This document shows, one piece after another, positions 47,149 through 60,992 of a stretch of DNA of 64,000 nucleotides. How positions within the stretch are numbered: position 1 is the first letter of the stretch; every line of letters starts with the position of its first letter. The DNA comes from Lingula anatina (lineage: Eukaryota > Brachiopoda > Lingulata > Lingulida > Lingulidae). The stretch is from the NCBI RefSeq assembly GCF_001039355.2, contig NW_019774613.1, positions 147,837 through 211,836 of the forward strand, written 5' to 3'. Both the position numbers and the translations under genes were made by a program. Below the pieces are notes generated by a model. It did no database searches. It saw nothing but the letters and a program-made list of their open reading frames with translations, and was not told the DNA's origin.

Positions 47149-50008
47149 AAAAAAAAAAAAAAAAAAAAAAAGAAAGAAACACGTTAGGCCTACTTGGCAT
47201 TGCTGTTTAAACATAAGATACAATTCATTTGTTCAGACCAACGAATTTTGTCATTACACACATAACCGTTCTATCGAACGTCCCTTAAATTGAAAAACAC
47301 TTCAGCATCACTAAAGTTATTAACAAGGAAGCAGCATCCACTGTACTATTAGTGCACTCACGTATCAGCTCTGATAATTAACAGCTTCTTTCAAAGGTAT
47401 ACATTATTGTCACACACGTGTGGTTTTTGTGTGTTACCCAATAAAGATACATTGTAACACCTATCGTGTGTCGTGTATGCGCTTGATAGTTCACATCTTC
47501 ACTATCACTTAAGTTGAATGATACTGTTGTTTATTTTTATAACACTTAATTGTGAATAAGGTGCGTAAGACAAACACATTCATTTGGTGTTTTCAATATG
47601 ATATGGTATGGTATGACTCAGAAATAATTTACAGGATGAGCATCAGAAACCGCCATATGCATATTATACACAGTCAGGTATGGCCACTCGTGGATTTAGT
47701 AAATATTTGGAAAATACGGTCCAGCTTGAGCCTCTCTGTGGACCACAGGTCAGTTTTCTACACCACAGAAAGAAACACAAGACTTAATAATCTTCAAATA
47801 CAAGTATTAACACATTTAAATACAAACGTTTCACAAATCAGCCATATATCTAATACAATTCAATTCAAATGATATTAAGAATTATTCGAGGCTGCTGGCA
47901 AAGTTCATTATGCATGTAGGCTGAATGCATGCAAAGTTTATTCAACACAAATGGCATATCGCCTGTTATCAGTTGACAGAACGATTGCAACACGATCATG
48001 ATCATCTGAATGCCCATCCTCTGTGTAGGTAATTGTGTGGATGTTATATACCTTAATGCCAGCCTTGCTTTACAACCGGTTGAAGCAAAATAGAAAATGG
48101 TAATGGGGGCTTGAACAGGTGTTCATAGACATATAACATCTAACGAAGCCTGCTCTTTATAACCCAATAATACGATATGCAATTGATAAGCTTCCTTCAA
48201 GTAAAAAGAAAAATACTCTAGCAACAACCCTCTTGGTTTAGATGTCTATAATTTTCTATATCATATGCAGACCAATGCATCGTCGATAACACGGATATGC
48301 ATATATTTTCTATATAAATTTGAAAGGAAATTACAATACAAAAGAAATAACGATTTTCATTTCTCTCCTCATTATATTATATAGTATTCCCAATAATCAC
48401 AATGTTATACTCTCAGATAGCACGTAACAAATCGCAACACGTTGTAGGTTCTGGGAAGTGATAACAACCACACTTACAACAACAGAGAACGAAACAAAGG
48501 TAAAAGACATTTCTTAAATATGGACCTCATGAGTATAAGTCACTGTAGGACATCTGGGTCATCTGTAGATTTACTGTGTCTGATCAACCTGATGTCAGGA
48601 GACGAGATGACGAGTCAATAAAGGGAAATAAGTCATTCTCCTTCGTGATGTGAAACCCAATGCAAACGCAACTTCCTGCAAAGACTGTTATCACGTAATC
48701 CGAGTTGCCATTCACGACATCTCTTATCTTTCACAGAAAACAATGATAGCTTCAAATTAATTATCGTCAAGACAACGATGTGATTATACTGAAGGGCAGC
48801 TTTTCTTGGAAGAAAAATATGATATGTTTTGATGTGACAAGAAATGAGCAGGGTTCAATTAGAGAAGCCACGTTGAATGATAATAGTGCAACATTTCTTA
48901 AAAGAACTGAATGTCTCCAAGATCACCTTGTCTGTTTTATGATGCTAATTCTTGGAAAACAGTAACGTTTTTTATAGACATATAGAAAAACAGGAACAGT
49001 CGTGTTAAAAGAACAAAGAAAAAATAATAGAACATCTTCAGGACAGTATTACGTACCTGAAAACATCTTTTCTCCAAAAAAAAAAACGACATGTTGCATT
49101 TAAAATAAGTTGTACTGCTACTACTACCACTTAGTGCATACAACTTTCCATGAGACCCACTTAGAAAACAAAACAAGACACCTTCAAAGAAAAGAGCAAA
49201 ATTGTATTCAGCTATTTACTATTTATTTATGGTAAAATAATTTCTTAAAAATCGTGACAAATGAGCCACTCCTAAAGCTCACAGCCACTTAGGAGCAACA
49301 GGTGGCCAATGCGGGACGCCATATTGGCAAATTCCCATACCTATCGGACATGCAGCCAAGCCACAGCCTGTTGTTATGGAATATATCTTCTAAAAGTACT
49401 TTATGTCCATATCAGCCATGGAGTATAAATAACGGGGACATTCCTGTATTTATAACATGCATGTTTTTTGTGCAGAATGATGCCAAGCTGTTGTAAACAG
49501 GGCGGGCGCATGGCACAAACTAACACATCGCGTAAACAATATGCATATGCTTCTGTGCATGAATTTTCAACTGGTAAAAAATGTGGAGAAAAATGAAGGG
49601 TTTGTGCTTTAAATATATAGTTGGAGATGGTATAAATAAATGGAGCATATGAATATACCATCTGTATGCTTAATCGCCATTACATTGCAGCATATTCACA
49701 TAAACGTCTCTTAAATGTCAAGTCAGTACTGCCATAGCATGTCACAGATGGAAGGCACTTATCCCGACGTACATTAATATGACTATTTCAATCTACAATA
49801 GTACTCTGCATCGGTAGCCAGCCTAGTGTAGGTCAACTTTCACCTTTGGGTCCAAGTTGTCAAACTGCATATAGATCATCTAGTTAATATTAAACGGCCA
49901 TGTTGTGTATATGGTCTTAGAAATCTAGGAAATGGGATAGAGGAATAAGATATTATTGTATATTTGCTCTCCTCCATTTAAAAATACACCCTTGGTCCTG
50001 CATGTCAC

Positions 50009-50187
50009 CTATGGGTCAGCGGTTCAGGGTTAGTGGCTTTGGGAGGGGGCGTCGTGCCATGTGACAGCCGTGGCCTTTTCACTGCGCCATCTCTAGTTCT
50101 GTTTTGCATACGACCTGAATGGCGCGGGGTCAGCGTGGAAATGGGATACTCTCCCGGGTAGACGGGGCACGGGTTGGAGCTGCTATG
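50009..50187 (-). other. weak exon candidate, unknown protein
   Basis: Minus strand: a CTAAT branch-like word, then GTTTACAG, then an open 179 nt block ending CCCATAG|GTGACA. The reading includes NPCPVYPGEYPIS, MQNRTRDGAVKRPRLSHG (a nuclear-localisation-like KRPR) and PPPKATNPEP. It is more GC-rich than its surroundings. The copy at 58,503-58,681 has the same length, with three substitutions that I see, two of them synonymous. No family recognised. It is not an expected ESRP segment. Confidence 0.25.
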
Positions 50188-50887
50188 CTGTAAACATTAG
50201 ACAATGCACGATGATGCGCCCTGACACGCTATCATCAGTTATATTTCACTGCCGAAATGGGAGAAATAAAAGCCATTTGTCCGTCTTCAAAACAGTAGCC
50301 AACAATTGTAACGGTGACTTTAAGATTCCTGATAAGTATTTTAACTGTTTGAGTGCCCACTTACTTTGCAAAGAGAGTGACAGTAGCATGATATCCATCT
50401 GCCGTTGCCAAGGACTTTAGTGGGAAAGGGTGACTTGATCCTTTAGCTGCAATACATTAGCAATAGCACCTTGTCATTAAGGGGTTTCAGAGTTTTGGTA
50501 GATAAACTACAAATATCATTGTGTGAGTTCTGGTGGAACTTTTTTCAGAGCCATATTTTCACTCATCCATTCCCAGACATTTTTCAATAACCTAGTTCAA
50601 TAACAGCATTTAATCTCTCATAACATTAATTTCCACATAACTGCCGAACGCAGAAAACTATTTCAGTGAACAGAGCAAATGTGCCCCAGTCACTCGAACT
50701 CAATATTATCTGGTAACAACGCATTGATATGAAGCCAGGCGTACGTTTTAGTACATATCGCCTGCTTGTCTCTATGGTTTTGGAAACAGTCATTATAATT
50801 AGTTATTGTCCTATCCTTCAACATTCAAAATAACAAAATATATTTCAGCAAAAAGGTTATCTTTCTTTCATTTCTGCGGTGAAGCAG

Positions 50888-50909
50888 GAAAGAGAGAGAG
50901 AGAGAGAGG
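50888..50909. repeat. (GA)n microsatellite
   Basis: Pure GA tract, repeated in the second copy near 59,378-59,399. Confidence 0.85.
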
Positions 50910-51634
50910 ACAGCACCGCGATCAGGAGATCACAGCAGACGAGAGAACGCAACATATGGAAGACAGATAACAGCCGCCAGGTCGGCGTAATCGGCCATGT
51001 TATCGTCATATCCCTTATCTTAAGCTTCTTGACACGCCGCGAAAGAGTAGCACATGCTCCTTAATGTGTGTTTTGCGAGTTCCGTTCAAAAACAATTTAG
51101 TATCGACTTTTATATAATATCACATTACCGTCTGAAATACCGCCAAACATAACCAAGCACGAAGAGGACCGGGAATATCATATCTGTGTCCCTTTAGACG
51201 CTAATAGGTTAACTACCAGAAATTGCCGTGAGGTGATTAAGAAGTGTTAATGTATATTAAAGACTTGTAATAAAAAATATCAGATGTATAGATAATGATC
51301 GCAATCATCATCAACATTTTAAAAGTTGTTGGGGGTTCATCCCGAAGGCCCTTAGCTACGTAACTATTCCTTCCCTGTAGCTCTAACGACGTGTCATCAT
51401 AAGAAATTCCCGTGACATATGACAGGGGGCAACAGTCCCATTATTAACGGACCGACCCCACCCTCTACCAGGGCCACAGAGGGGATAAGTTCACTAGATA
51501 TTAACAGATGTTTTTCCTGGTTATTCACTGGCTGTGTCCATTTTTGCCCTGTGAAGGATTTTGCACAACAACGATGTCATTGCGAAGCCGACCTCTGATT
51601 AAGAGTTGACCAATGGCCGCTTTCCTTAAACGTT

Positions 51635-51858
51635 TTACCAGTTACATTGGTTAACTCTAACTGTGAACATAAGGTCTGAAATGACAGGGGGATTCTCTTG
51701 AACAAATAGCTGACCATAACCAACCTTCCAAACTTTTGCCATATCTGCCATTGAGTTACGAACGGAGTTTCTGGGGAAGTCTTTGTCTTTGGGTGTCATT
51801 TTAATTTCAATGACATCATAAACAACACTACCATGTTGGACATCATTGTTGCTGACAC
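51635..51858 (-). other. weak coding-like open frame, unknown
   Basis: Minus-strand frame bounded by TAA codons, including QHGSVVYDVIEIKMTPKDKD and FPRNSVRNSMADMAKVW. The composition looks protein-like and codon use is not AT-driven, but there is no clear acceptor. In copy 2 (about 60,130-60,290) the frame has two synonymous and two amino-acid changes, and its 3' part is removed by a 95 bp deletion. Function unknown; chance is a real possibility. Confidence 0.2.
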
Positions 51859-52542
51859 CAACTTACATTTGAACGTGACATACATACAGCTCTCTAAAGA
51901 TAACTATTCTAACCTAATTCACCCACCACTAACCGACCATGACGAACCCACAACCCCTAAAACCTCTGACCATGACAGACCCCTAAGGTTTAAATCACAC
52001 TAGAACCTTGTTCCATTGAAAACCAACCTTCCGAGGACATGCCTTGACAAACCAAAGTGATGGATCGCATGGCCTGTGAGAAAATACATTGGTTTCTTCA
52101 GAGAGATTTTGGTGAACATTAGAAGTTGTTGAAATCCGCGGTGTTGGGGTAGGGATGGAAGTAGGGAACGAAGTAAATCGAGGGAGAAGAGAGCAAATGA
52201 GCTTATCTGACAACTCAATACAACAATCCTAAGTGATTACGCCCATTGCCTCAATCAATAATCAACGTAACAAAGCTTATCTTGCCAGGCGCAGAACCGC
52301 AACACGGCAGGCGACATTCTCAGAAACCAATTTCCTTTCGACCCCCACCCGCACAGACACTTTGTCAGCTCCTGGAATCCAGCTGCCACCGAGAAAATTA
52401 ACAATGGTGGACCATGAGAAGTCTTGACCAGATGTTGAGGCCCTATTGAGCAAGAGATAACAACTTTCTGAGATGATGCTCCATTAAGTGTCGTGTTACG
52501 TGTAGTTACGGTCCAAAATCGATGATAAATTTAATACTTAAA

Positions 52543-52545
<3 letters not shown>

Positions 52546-52578
<33 letters not shown>
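52546..52578. repeat. (GA)n microsatellite, copy 1
   Basis: About 16 GA units. The matching tract in copy 2 (60,960-60,986) has about three fewer, an allelic-type length difference. Confidence 0.93.
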
Positions 52579-52583
<5 letters not shown>

Positions 52584-53249
52584 TCTCCACTGGCATTGGT
52601 ATCTCATCCAGTTATGCAATCAACTTTACACTAGATCGATCTAGGGTCGAAATACAAACGCTCCAAATCAGCCTGACTAAATGTATGCAATGGCTACGGC
52701 ACAAATGGTTAAAATGATAGGAATGGGTATCATAGGTGAACGGCAATTATCTCATAGCATCTCATAGAAACTTTTGAATGACTGTTCAGATATTTTTTCG
52801 TTGAAACCGATACTTATGAATCACTGCCCAAAACAAATGATCTGATTAAACATTCGGTGTGTTTTGTTTAAAAAATTACACGTCGATGACATTAGACGCG
52901 AGTTAAATTCTCGTTATTCATGAATTATCAAAAAAGGAAAATCTGCGGATGTTGAGTTCGATGGTAATGACTCAAGTTATGTTTCAAATGAAACTAAAAT
53001 AGACCACAATGGTACAAGGACATTATCAAACCCGAGGTCAATTGCTCTAATTGCCATCAATCATCCCGGAAAGAAAAAATCTTTTGAATGACTCTTTGGT
53101 GTTTATTGTTAAATAACTGTGAACACACGGGTCTTAATTAAAGGAAAGTGACATTAGCTATTCATTCAACTGCTCTTATCAATAATTACTGAGAGTGAGA
53201 GAGAGACGTTTTATTGTGTGAATGATCAAAGACAAAAATAGTCACATAT

Positions 53250-53295
53250 TCCTTTTGATCATGTGGTTTTTGATCATGTATTTTTGATCATTATC
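53250..53295. repeat. TTTTTGATCAT short tandem motif
   Basis: Three spaced copies of TTTTGATCAT(G). The same array occurs in copy 2 near 61,660-61,705. Confidence 0.7.
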
Positions 53296-55597
53296 ATCGT
53301 GCATCAATTCGGACAGCTTGCATGGAAAAAAAACACCTGTATCATCAGTAAGATGCGTTCATTAATTATTGTTTCTGGAGGATAGAGGGCGTGGTCTTCC
53401 ACTACAAGCAGGTCCAGCAGTTTAAGTAAAATGCGAGTTTTACATACCAAAGTAAACTATATCAGACGCCGTTTGCAAACCTATGTGAAAAAAGGGTCAA
53501 ATCTTAACCAATAAAGTAATAAAGTAATTGAAAATACAAAAAGAATGTGACTTGTGCTGTTTAAGCAGAGACTGTATAACTAATATCACTGCAAAAAATA
53601 TGGCTTGGTAAACAATTCCTTGTACTACTATAACGAAAAATATAAAAATTTAGTTTTGCTAAACACATAACATTTCATGATAGCATACAGTATACGAACC
53701 CATGAAACAATTTACCAGAAACAAAGGTTACGTTCAGTCGAATAGAATAGAATAGCGTGAGCGTTACCGATGTGACAAAAGAAAAGACAATGCAGTGGGC
53801 TGATCAAGGCGGTCAAAACATTTTTCATTTTCATCAAATGTACCTTGCCCCACAATGGCCATACAGTCGAGCCTTCACTGCATTCTTGTTACTCTCTCCA
53901 TTTCACATACCCTACACGTTCATTAAATCAAATATATACCCTATCAGTGTACAAGATCGTTTTTGAATTCATTATAATGAAGAACGTCTACACGATCATC
54001 TATTATGAAAATGTGGATTTTTGAATCACCAAAACTGTTCCGAGCGGACATGTAACACGCAACGCGGTTGGTTGAAAAATGAAATAAACAAGTCGTTTTT
54101 TTTCCCTCAAATGTTCTTTGTTTGGAAAAAAGGGCCACCGCCCCCTTAGTGTGCAAAGGAAATCTCTGAGACTTCTCTAATTATATATTTTCTTTATTTG
54201 GTCTCAGATCAAATAAACTGGCTACAATCAAGTGAACAAAAAGTCAAAAGTAGACTATACTTAATTGGTAAAATTACAGCACGAGTCATCTGACATCTTC
54301 CTCATTGCTGTGGTTGATGATGAATGATCTCGTAAAAATAACAGATAAACAGACATTGATATATATTGTGTCAATAAACTAGTCTTTCTTTCCTGGTTTA
54401 TAAGTCAAAATATGTCATTTAAGCAAAATATCTGACATGGTAAACAAAATTAATCGTTCATAAAGTTACGGTCACTGGCCAAAAAGGGTGAAACAAGGTC
54501 AACAATACCGGAAAGGGTGACAAAAAATAGGCAGCGTTTTGATGGCGTTGTCATTTACACCCAGCTATTTAGCAATGTACATTATCACATTTCTAGGTTA
54601 AAGTAAAAATAAACGTTGTACGATAGCTAAGGTCCCCGTCTTTATATTTGGTTCAGGACAGACGTTTGCCGTGTCTGTTTTACAAAGATAATGGCCAACC
54701 TGTTGCATGTTTTTATCAATCTATAGTTGTATATGAAAGACACAAAAAATGAATATCGCGTGAAGGACAGTATTAAGCCTTGAGTACAGTAAAAATGAAA
54801 AAAAATGGACAAAAGACTAGTCACAATTATCTATTTTTGATTCTTTTCAAAGCCAAATAATTATCTGCCAACATTAATCCTCTATATTGAAATACTATTT
54901 ACGAAATATTTTCCAAATCGGAACAACTTTTGTCGTTGATTTTGATCTAAATCGCCCTCCCGACCCTATAAACAACAGGCCCAGCAAGCTACAGCTGACA
55001 CCTCTACTACTATCAATACGTTTACATATACAGACCGACCCTAAGGAAAGAAAAATGACCATAAATTCAGCAAGCCACACCGACAGCTGTGACAGGCAAG
55101 TGATGACGGCCAGTATAATAAACAGCCTGTACAAACTGGCCAAGCACCTTGCCATCCTTCCCATAAAACAAAAGGTTGCCTGTGTAGACAACAGTGGGAA
55201 GTGCATCAATAATGAGGCATTTGAAACTCAATTTGAAGGATATGATAAATATAAGTGGGGTGTATACGGGTTATTACCAATGAGTTGCCGTTTGTTTACG
55301 CAGTGTGTTTTTTTTATTCTTTTGTTGTCAAAGCTGGGGATGGTAGCTGAGGCCAGGGCGGGTCTATAACATGATATCTCTCCGCATCTAACTATCTGCA
55401 CATTACAATGGCACGTTTGTTGTAACATCTACACAGCTGTATCACCTTGGCGGAGAAAATTTTGCAAAAAAAAAAAAAAAAGCAAGATCATGTTTTTTTA
55501 TTCACCCTAAGCTAGTGAGCAAGATAGAGAAGACATACGCCCTGCTTCCATGAAGCCCATTTCATGAGGCCCCCGTTTGCTTGCAAGCACGTGTTTT

Positions 55598-55598
55598 N
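55598..55598. other. lone N joining the two 8.4 kb copies
   Basis: Left of it is the end of copy 1 (GCAAGCACGTG...). Right of it is the start of copy 2 (TGGACAAATTGTAC). The window end (to 64,000) matches the left side again. Confidence 0.9.
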
Positions 55599-58500
55599 AT
55601 GGACAAATTGTACAAAAAAAAAAAAAAAAAAAAAAGAAAGAAAGAAACACGTTAGGCCCACTTGGCATTGCTGTTTAAACATTAGATACAATCCATTTGT
55701 TCAGACCAACGAATTTTGTAATTACACACATATACGTTCAATCGAACGTGCCTTAAATTGAAAAACACTTCAGCATCACTAATGTTATTAACAAGGAAGC
55801 AGCATCCACTGTGCTATTAGTGCACTCACGTATCAGCTCTGATAATTAACAGCTTCTTTCAAAGGTATACATTATTGTCACACACGTGTGGTTTTGTGTG
55901 TTACCCAATAAAGATACATTGTAACACGTATCGTGTGTCGTGTATGCGCTTGCAAGTTCACATCTTCACTACTAACACTTAAGTTGAATGGTACTCCTGT
56001 TCTTTTTATAGTATTTAATTGTGAATAAGGTGCGTAAGACAAACACATTCATTTTGTGTTGTCAATATGATATGGTATGGTATGACTCAGAAATAATTTA
56101 CAGGATGAGCATCAGAAACCGCCATATGCATTTTATACACAGTCAGGTATGGCCACTCGTGGATTTAGTAAATATTTGGAAAATACGGTCCAGCTTGAGC
56201 CTCTCCGTGGACCACAGGTCAGTTTTCTACACCACAGAAAGAAACACAAGACTTAATAATCTTCAAATACAAGTATTAACACATTTAAATACAAACGTTT
56301 CACAAATCAGCCATATATCTAATACAATTCAATTCAAATGATATTAAGAATTATTCGAGGCTGCTGGCAAAGTTCATTATGCATGTAGGCTGAATGCATG
56401 CAAAGTTTATTCAACACAAATGGCATATCGCCTGTTATCAGTTGACAAAACGATTGCAACACGACCTTAAAGAAAACCCTTGATCATCTGAATGCCCATC
56501 CTCTGTGTAGGTAATTGTGTGGATGTTATATACCTTAAAAACAGATTTGCTTTACAACGGATTGAAGCAAAATAGAAAATGGTAATGGGGGCTTGGAACA
56601 GGTGTTCATAGGCATATAACATCTAACGAAGGCTGCTCTTTATAACCCAATAATGCGATATGCACTTGACAAGCTTGTTTCAAGTAAAAAGAAAAATACT
56701 CTGGCAACAACCCTCTTGGTTTAAATTTCTATAATTTTCTATATCATGTGTAGACCAATGCATCGTTGATAGCACGGATATGCATATATTTTTTTAAAAT
56801 AAATTTGAAAGGAAATTACAATACAAAAGAAATAACGATTTTCATTTCTCTCCTAATTACATTATATAGTATTCCCAATAATCGCAATGTTATACTCTCA
56901 GATAGCACGTAACAAATCGCAACACGTTGTAGGTTCTGGGAAGTGATAACAACCACACTTACAACAACAGAGAACGAAACAAAGGTAAAAGACATTTCTT
57001 ATTTATGGACCTCATGAGTATAAGTCACTGTAGGACATCTGGGTCATCTGTAGATTTACTGTGTCTGATCAACCTGATGTCAGGAGACGAGATGACGAGT
57101 CAATAAAGGGAAATAAGTCATTCTCCTTCGTGATGTGAAACCCAATGCAAACGCAACTTCCTGCAAAGACTGTTATCACGTAATCCGAGTTGCCATTCAC
57201 GACATCTCTTATCTTTCACGGAAAACAATGATAGCTTCAAATTAATTATCGTCAAGACAACGATGTGATTATACTGAAGGGCAGCTTTTCTTGGAAGAAA
57301 AATATGATATGTTTTGATGTGACAAGAAATGAGCAGGGTTCAATTAGAGAAGCTACGTTGAATGATAATAGTGCAACATTTCTTAAAAGAACTAAATGTC
57401 TCCAAGATCACCTTGTCTGTTTTATGATGCTAATTCTTGGAAAACAGTAACGTTTTTTATAGACATATAGAAAAACAGGAACAGTCGTGTTAAAAGAACA
57501 AAGAAAAAATAATAGAACATCTTCAGGACAGTATTACGTACCTGAAAACATCTTTTCTCCAAAAAAAAAACAAAAAAAAACGACATGTTGCATTTAAAAT
57601 AAGTTGTACTGCTACTACAACCACTTAGTGCATACAACTTTCCATGTGACCCACTTACAAAACAAAACAAGACACCTTCAAAGAAAAGAGCAAAATTGTA
57701 TTCAGCTATTTACTATTTATATATGGTAAAATAATTTCTTAAAAATCGTGACAAATGAGCCACTCCTAAAGCTCACAGCCACTTAGGAGCAACAGGTGGC
57801 CAATGCAGGACGCCATATTGGCAAATTCCCATACCTATCGGACATGCAGCCAAGCCACAGCCTGTTGTTATGAAATATATCTTCTAAAAGTACTTTATGT
57901 CCATATCAGTCATGGAGTATAAATAACGGGGACATTCCTGTATTTATAACATGCATGTTCTTTGTGCAGAATGATGCCAAGCTGTTGTAAACAGGGCGGG
58001 CGCATGGCACAAACTAACACATCGCATAAACAATATGCATATGCTTCTGTGCATGAATTTTCAACTGGTAAAAAATGTAGAAAAAAAAAGAAGGATTTGT
58101 GGTTTAAATATATAGATGGGGATGGTGTAAATAAATTGAGCATATGAATATACCATCTGTATGCTTAATCGCCATTACATTGCAGCATATTCACATAAAC
58201 GTCTCTTAAATGTCAAGTCAGTACTGCCCTAGCATGTCACAGATGGAAGGCACTTATCCCGACGTACATTAATATGACTATTTCAATCTCAATAGTACTC
58301 CGCATCATTAGCCAGCCGAGTGTAGGTCAACTTTCACCTTTGGGTCCAAGTTGTCAAACTGCATATAGATCATCTAGTTAATATTAAACGGCTATGTTGT
58401 GTATATGGTCTTAGAAATCTAGGAAATGGGATAGAGGAATAAGATATTATTGTATATTTGCCTTCCTCCATTTAAAAATACACCCTTGGTCCTGCATGTC

Positions 58501-60960
58501 ACCTATGGGTCAGGGGTTCAGGGTTAGTGGCTTTGGGAGGGAGCGTCGTGCCATGTGACAGCCGCGGCCTTTTCACTGCGCCATCTCTAGTTCTGTTTTG
58601 CATACGACCTGAATGGCGCGGGGTCAGCGTGGAAATGGGATACTCTCCCGGGTAGACGGGGCACGGGTTGGAGCTGCTATGCTGTAAACATTAGACAATA
58701 CACGATGATGCGCTCTGACACGCCATCATCAGTTATATTTCACTGCCGAAATGGGCGAAATACAAGCCATTTGTCCGTATTCAAAACAGTAGCCAACAAT
58801 TGTAACGGTGACTTTGAGATTCCTGATAAGAATTTTAACTGTTTGAGTGCCCACTTACATTGCAAAGAGAATGACAGAAGCATGATATCCATTTGCTGTT
58901 GCCAAGGACTTTAGTGGGACAGGGTGACTTGATCCTTTAGCTGCAATGCATTAGCAATAGCACCTTGTCATTCAGCGGTTTCAGAATTCTTGGTAGATAA
59001 ACTACAAATATCATTGTGTGGGTTCTGATAAAACTTTTCCAGAGCCATAATTTCACTCATTCATTCCCAGACATTTTTAATAACCTAGTTCAATAACAGT
59101 ATTGAATCTCTCATAACATTAATTTCCACATAACTGCCGAACGCAGAAAACTATTTCAGTGAACAGAGCAAATGTGCCTCAGTCGCTCGAACTCAATATT
59201 ATCTGGTTACAACGCATTGATATGAAGCCAGGCGTACGTTTTAGAACATATCGCCTGCTTGTCTGTATGGTTTTGGAAACAGTCATTATAATTAGTTATT
59301 GTCCTATCCTTCAACATTCAAAATAAAATATATTTCAGCAAAAATGTTATTTTTCTTTCATTTCTGCGGTGAAGCAGGAAAGAGAGAGAGAGAGAGAGGA
59401 CAGCACCGCGATCAGGAGATCACGGCAGACGAGAGAACGCAACATATGGAAGACAGATAACAGCCGCCAGGTCGACGTAATCGGCCATGTTATCGTCATA
59501 TCCCTTATCTTAAGCTTCTTGACACGCCGCGAAAGAGTAGCACATGCTCCTTAATGTGTGTTTTGCGAGTTCCGATCAAAAACAATTTAGTATCGACTTT
59601 TATATAATGTCATATTACCGTCTGAAATACCGCCAAACATAACCAAGCACGAAGAGGACCGGGAATATCATATCTGTGTCCCTTTAGACGCTAATAGGTT
59701 AACTACCAGAAATTGCCGTGAGGTGATTAAGAAGTGTTAATGTATATTAAAGACTTGTAATAAAAAATATCAGATGTATAGATAATGATCGCAATCATCA
59801 TCAACATTTTAAAAGTTGTTGGGGGTTCACCCCGAAGGCCCTTAGCTACGTAACTATTCCTTCCCTGTAGCTCTAACGACGTGTCATCATAAGAAATTCC
59901 CGTGACATATGACAGGGGGCAACAGTCCCATTATTAACGGACCGACCCCACCCTCTACCAGGGCCACAGAGGGGATAAGTTCACTAGATATTAACAGATG
60001 TTTTTCCTGGTTATTCACTGGCTGTGCACATTTTTTTACCTGTGAAGAATTTTGCACAACTACGATGTCATCGCGACGCCGGTCTCCGATTTAAGAATAG
60101 ACCAATGCCCACTTTCTTTAACGTGCCAAACTTTTGCCACATCTGCCATTGAATTACGAACGGAGTTTCTGGGGAAGTCTTTGTCTTTGGGCGTCATTTT
60201 AATTTCAATGACATCATAAACAACACTACCATGTTGGACACCATTGTTGCTGACACCAACTTACATTTGAACGTGACATACATACAGCTCTCTAAAGATA
60301 ACTATTCTAACCTAATTCACCCACCACTAACCGACTATGACGAACCCACAACCCCTAAAACCTCTGACCATGACAGACCCCCAAGGTCTAAATCACACTA
60401 GAACCTTGTTCCATTGAAAACCAACCTTCCGAGGACATGCCTTGACAAACCAAAGTGATGGATCGCATGGCCTGTGAGAAAATACATTGGTTTCGTCAGA
60501 GAGATTTTGGTGAACATTAGAAGTTGTTGAAAGCCGCGGTGTTGGGGTAGGGATGGAAGGAGGGAACGAAGTAAATCGAGGGAGAAGAGTGCCAATGAGC
60601 TTATCTGACAACTCAATACAACAATCCTAAGTGATTACGCCCATTGCCTCAATCAATAATCAACGTAACAAAGCTTATCTTGCCAGGCGCAGAAACGCAA
60701 CACGGCAGGCGATATTCTCCGAAACCAATTTCCTTTAGACCCCCACCCGCACAGACACTTTGTCAGCTCCTGGAATCCAACTGTCACCGAGAAAATTAAC
60801 AATGGTGGACCATGAAAAGTCTTGACCAGATGTTGAGGCCCCATTGAGCAAGAGATAACTTTCTGAGATGATGCTCCATTAAGTGACGTGTTGACACACA
60901 GCTTACTTGTGTGCACTAGTCACGGTCCAAAATCGATGATAAATTTAATACATAAACATG

Positions 60961-60992
<32 letters not shown>

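Larger units (their letters stand above)
46630..55597. repeat. 8.4 kb duplicated segment, copy 1 (includes the gap)
   Basis: Colinear with 55,599-64,000 over its whole length, with scattered substitutions, small indels and one deletion of about 95 bp in copy 2. It ends at a lone N at 55,598. Best read as one haplotype of a heterozygous locus. No recognisable gene lies in it. Frames of 60-160 codons recur in both copies simply because the copies are so similar. Confidence 0.9.

Noticed and set aside
46493-47293. Open frames of about 200-266 codons
   Set aside because: They run through 485 N and poly(A).
49019-49176. CAG|GTACGTAA donor-like site after a Ser-rich minus-strand frame
   Set aside because: Low-complexity frame with a poly-Phe run from an A tract, no acceptor, no homology.
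52240-52440. Minus-strand frame reading GSWIPGADKVSVRVGV
   Set aside because: The matching frame in copy 2 has an in-frame stop and other replacements.
55100-55190. Minus-strand block after CTACACAG reading LLFYGKDGKVLGQFVQ and ending in TGA
   Set aside because: Good acceptor and conservative changes between copies, but it is very short, has no partner exon and no synonymous changes to support coding.
54887-55369. 160-codon plus-strand frame, also open at 63,293-63,775
   Set aside because: Both copies stay open, but differences between them are mostly amino-acid changing (about ten against six) and cluster; there is no homology or splice support, and overlapping minus-strand frames exist. 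Persistence is explained by high identity of the copies.
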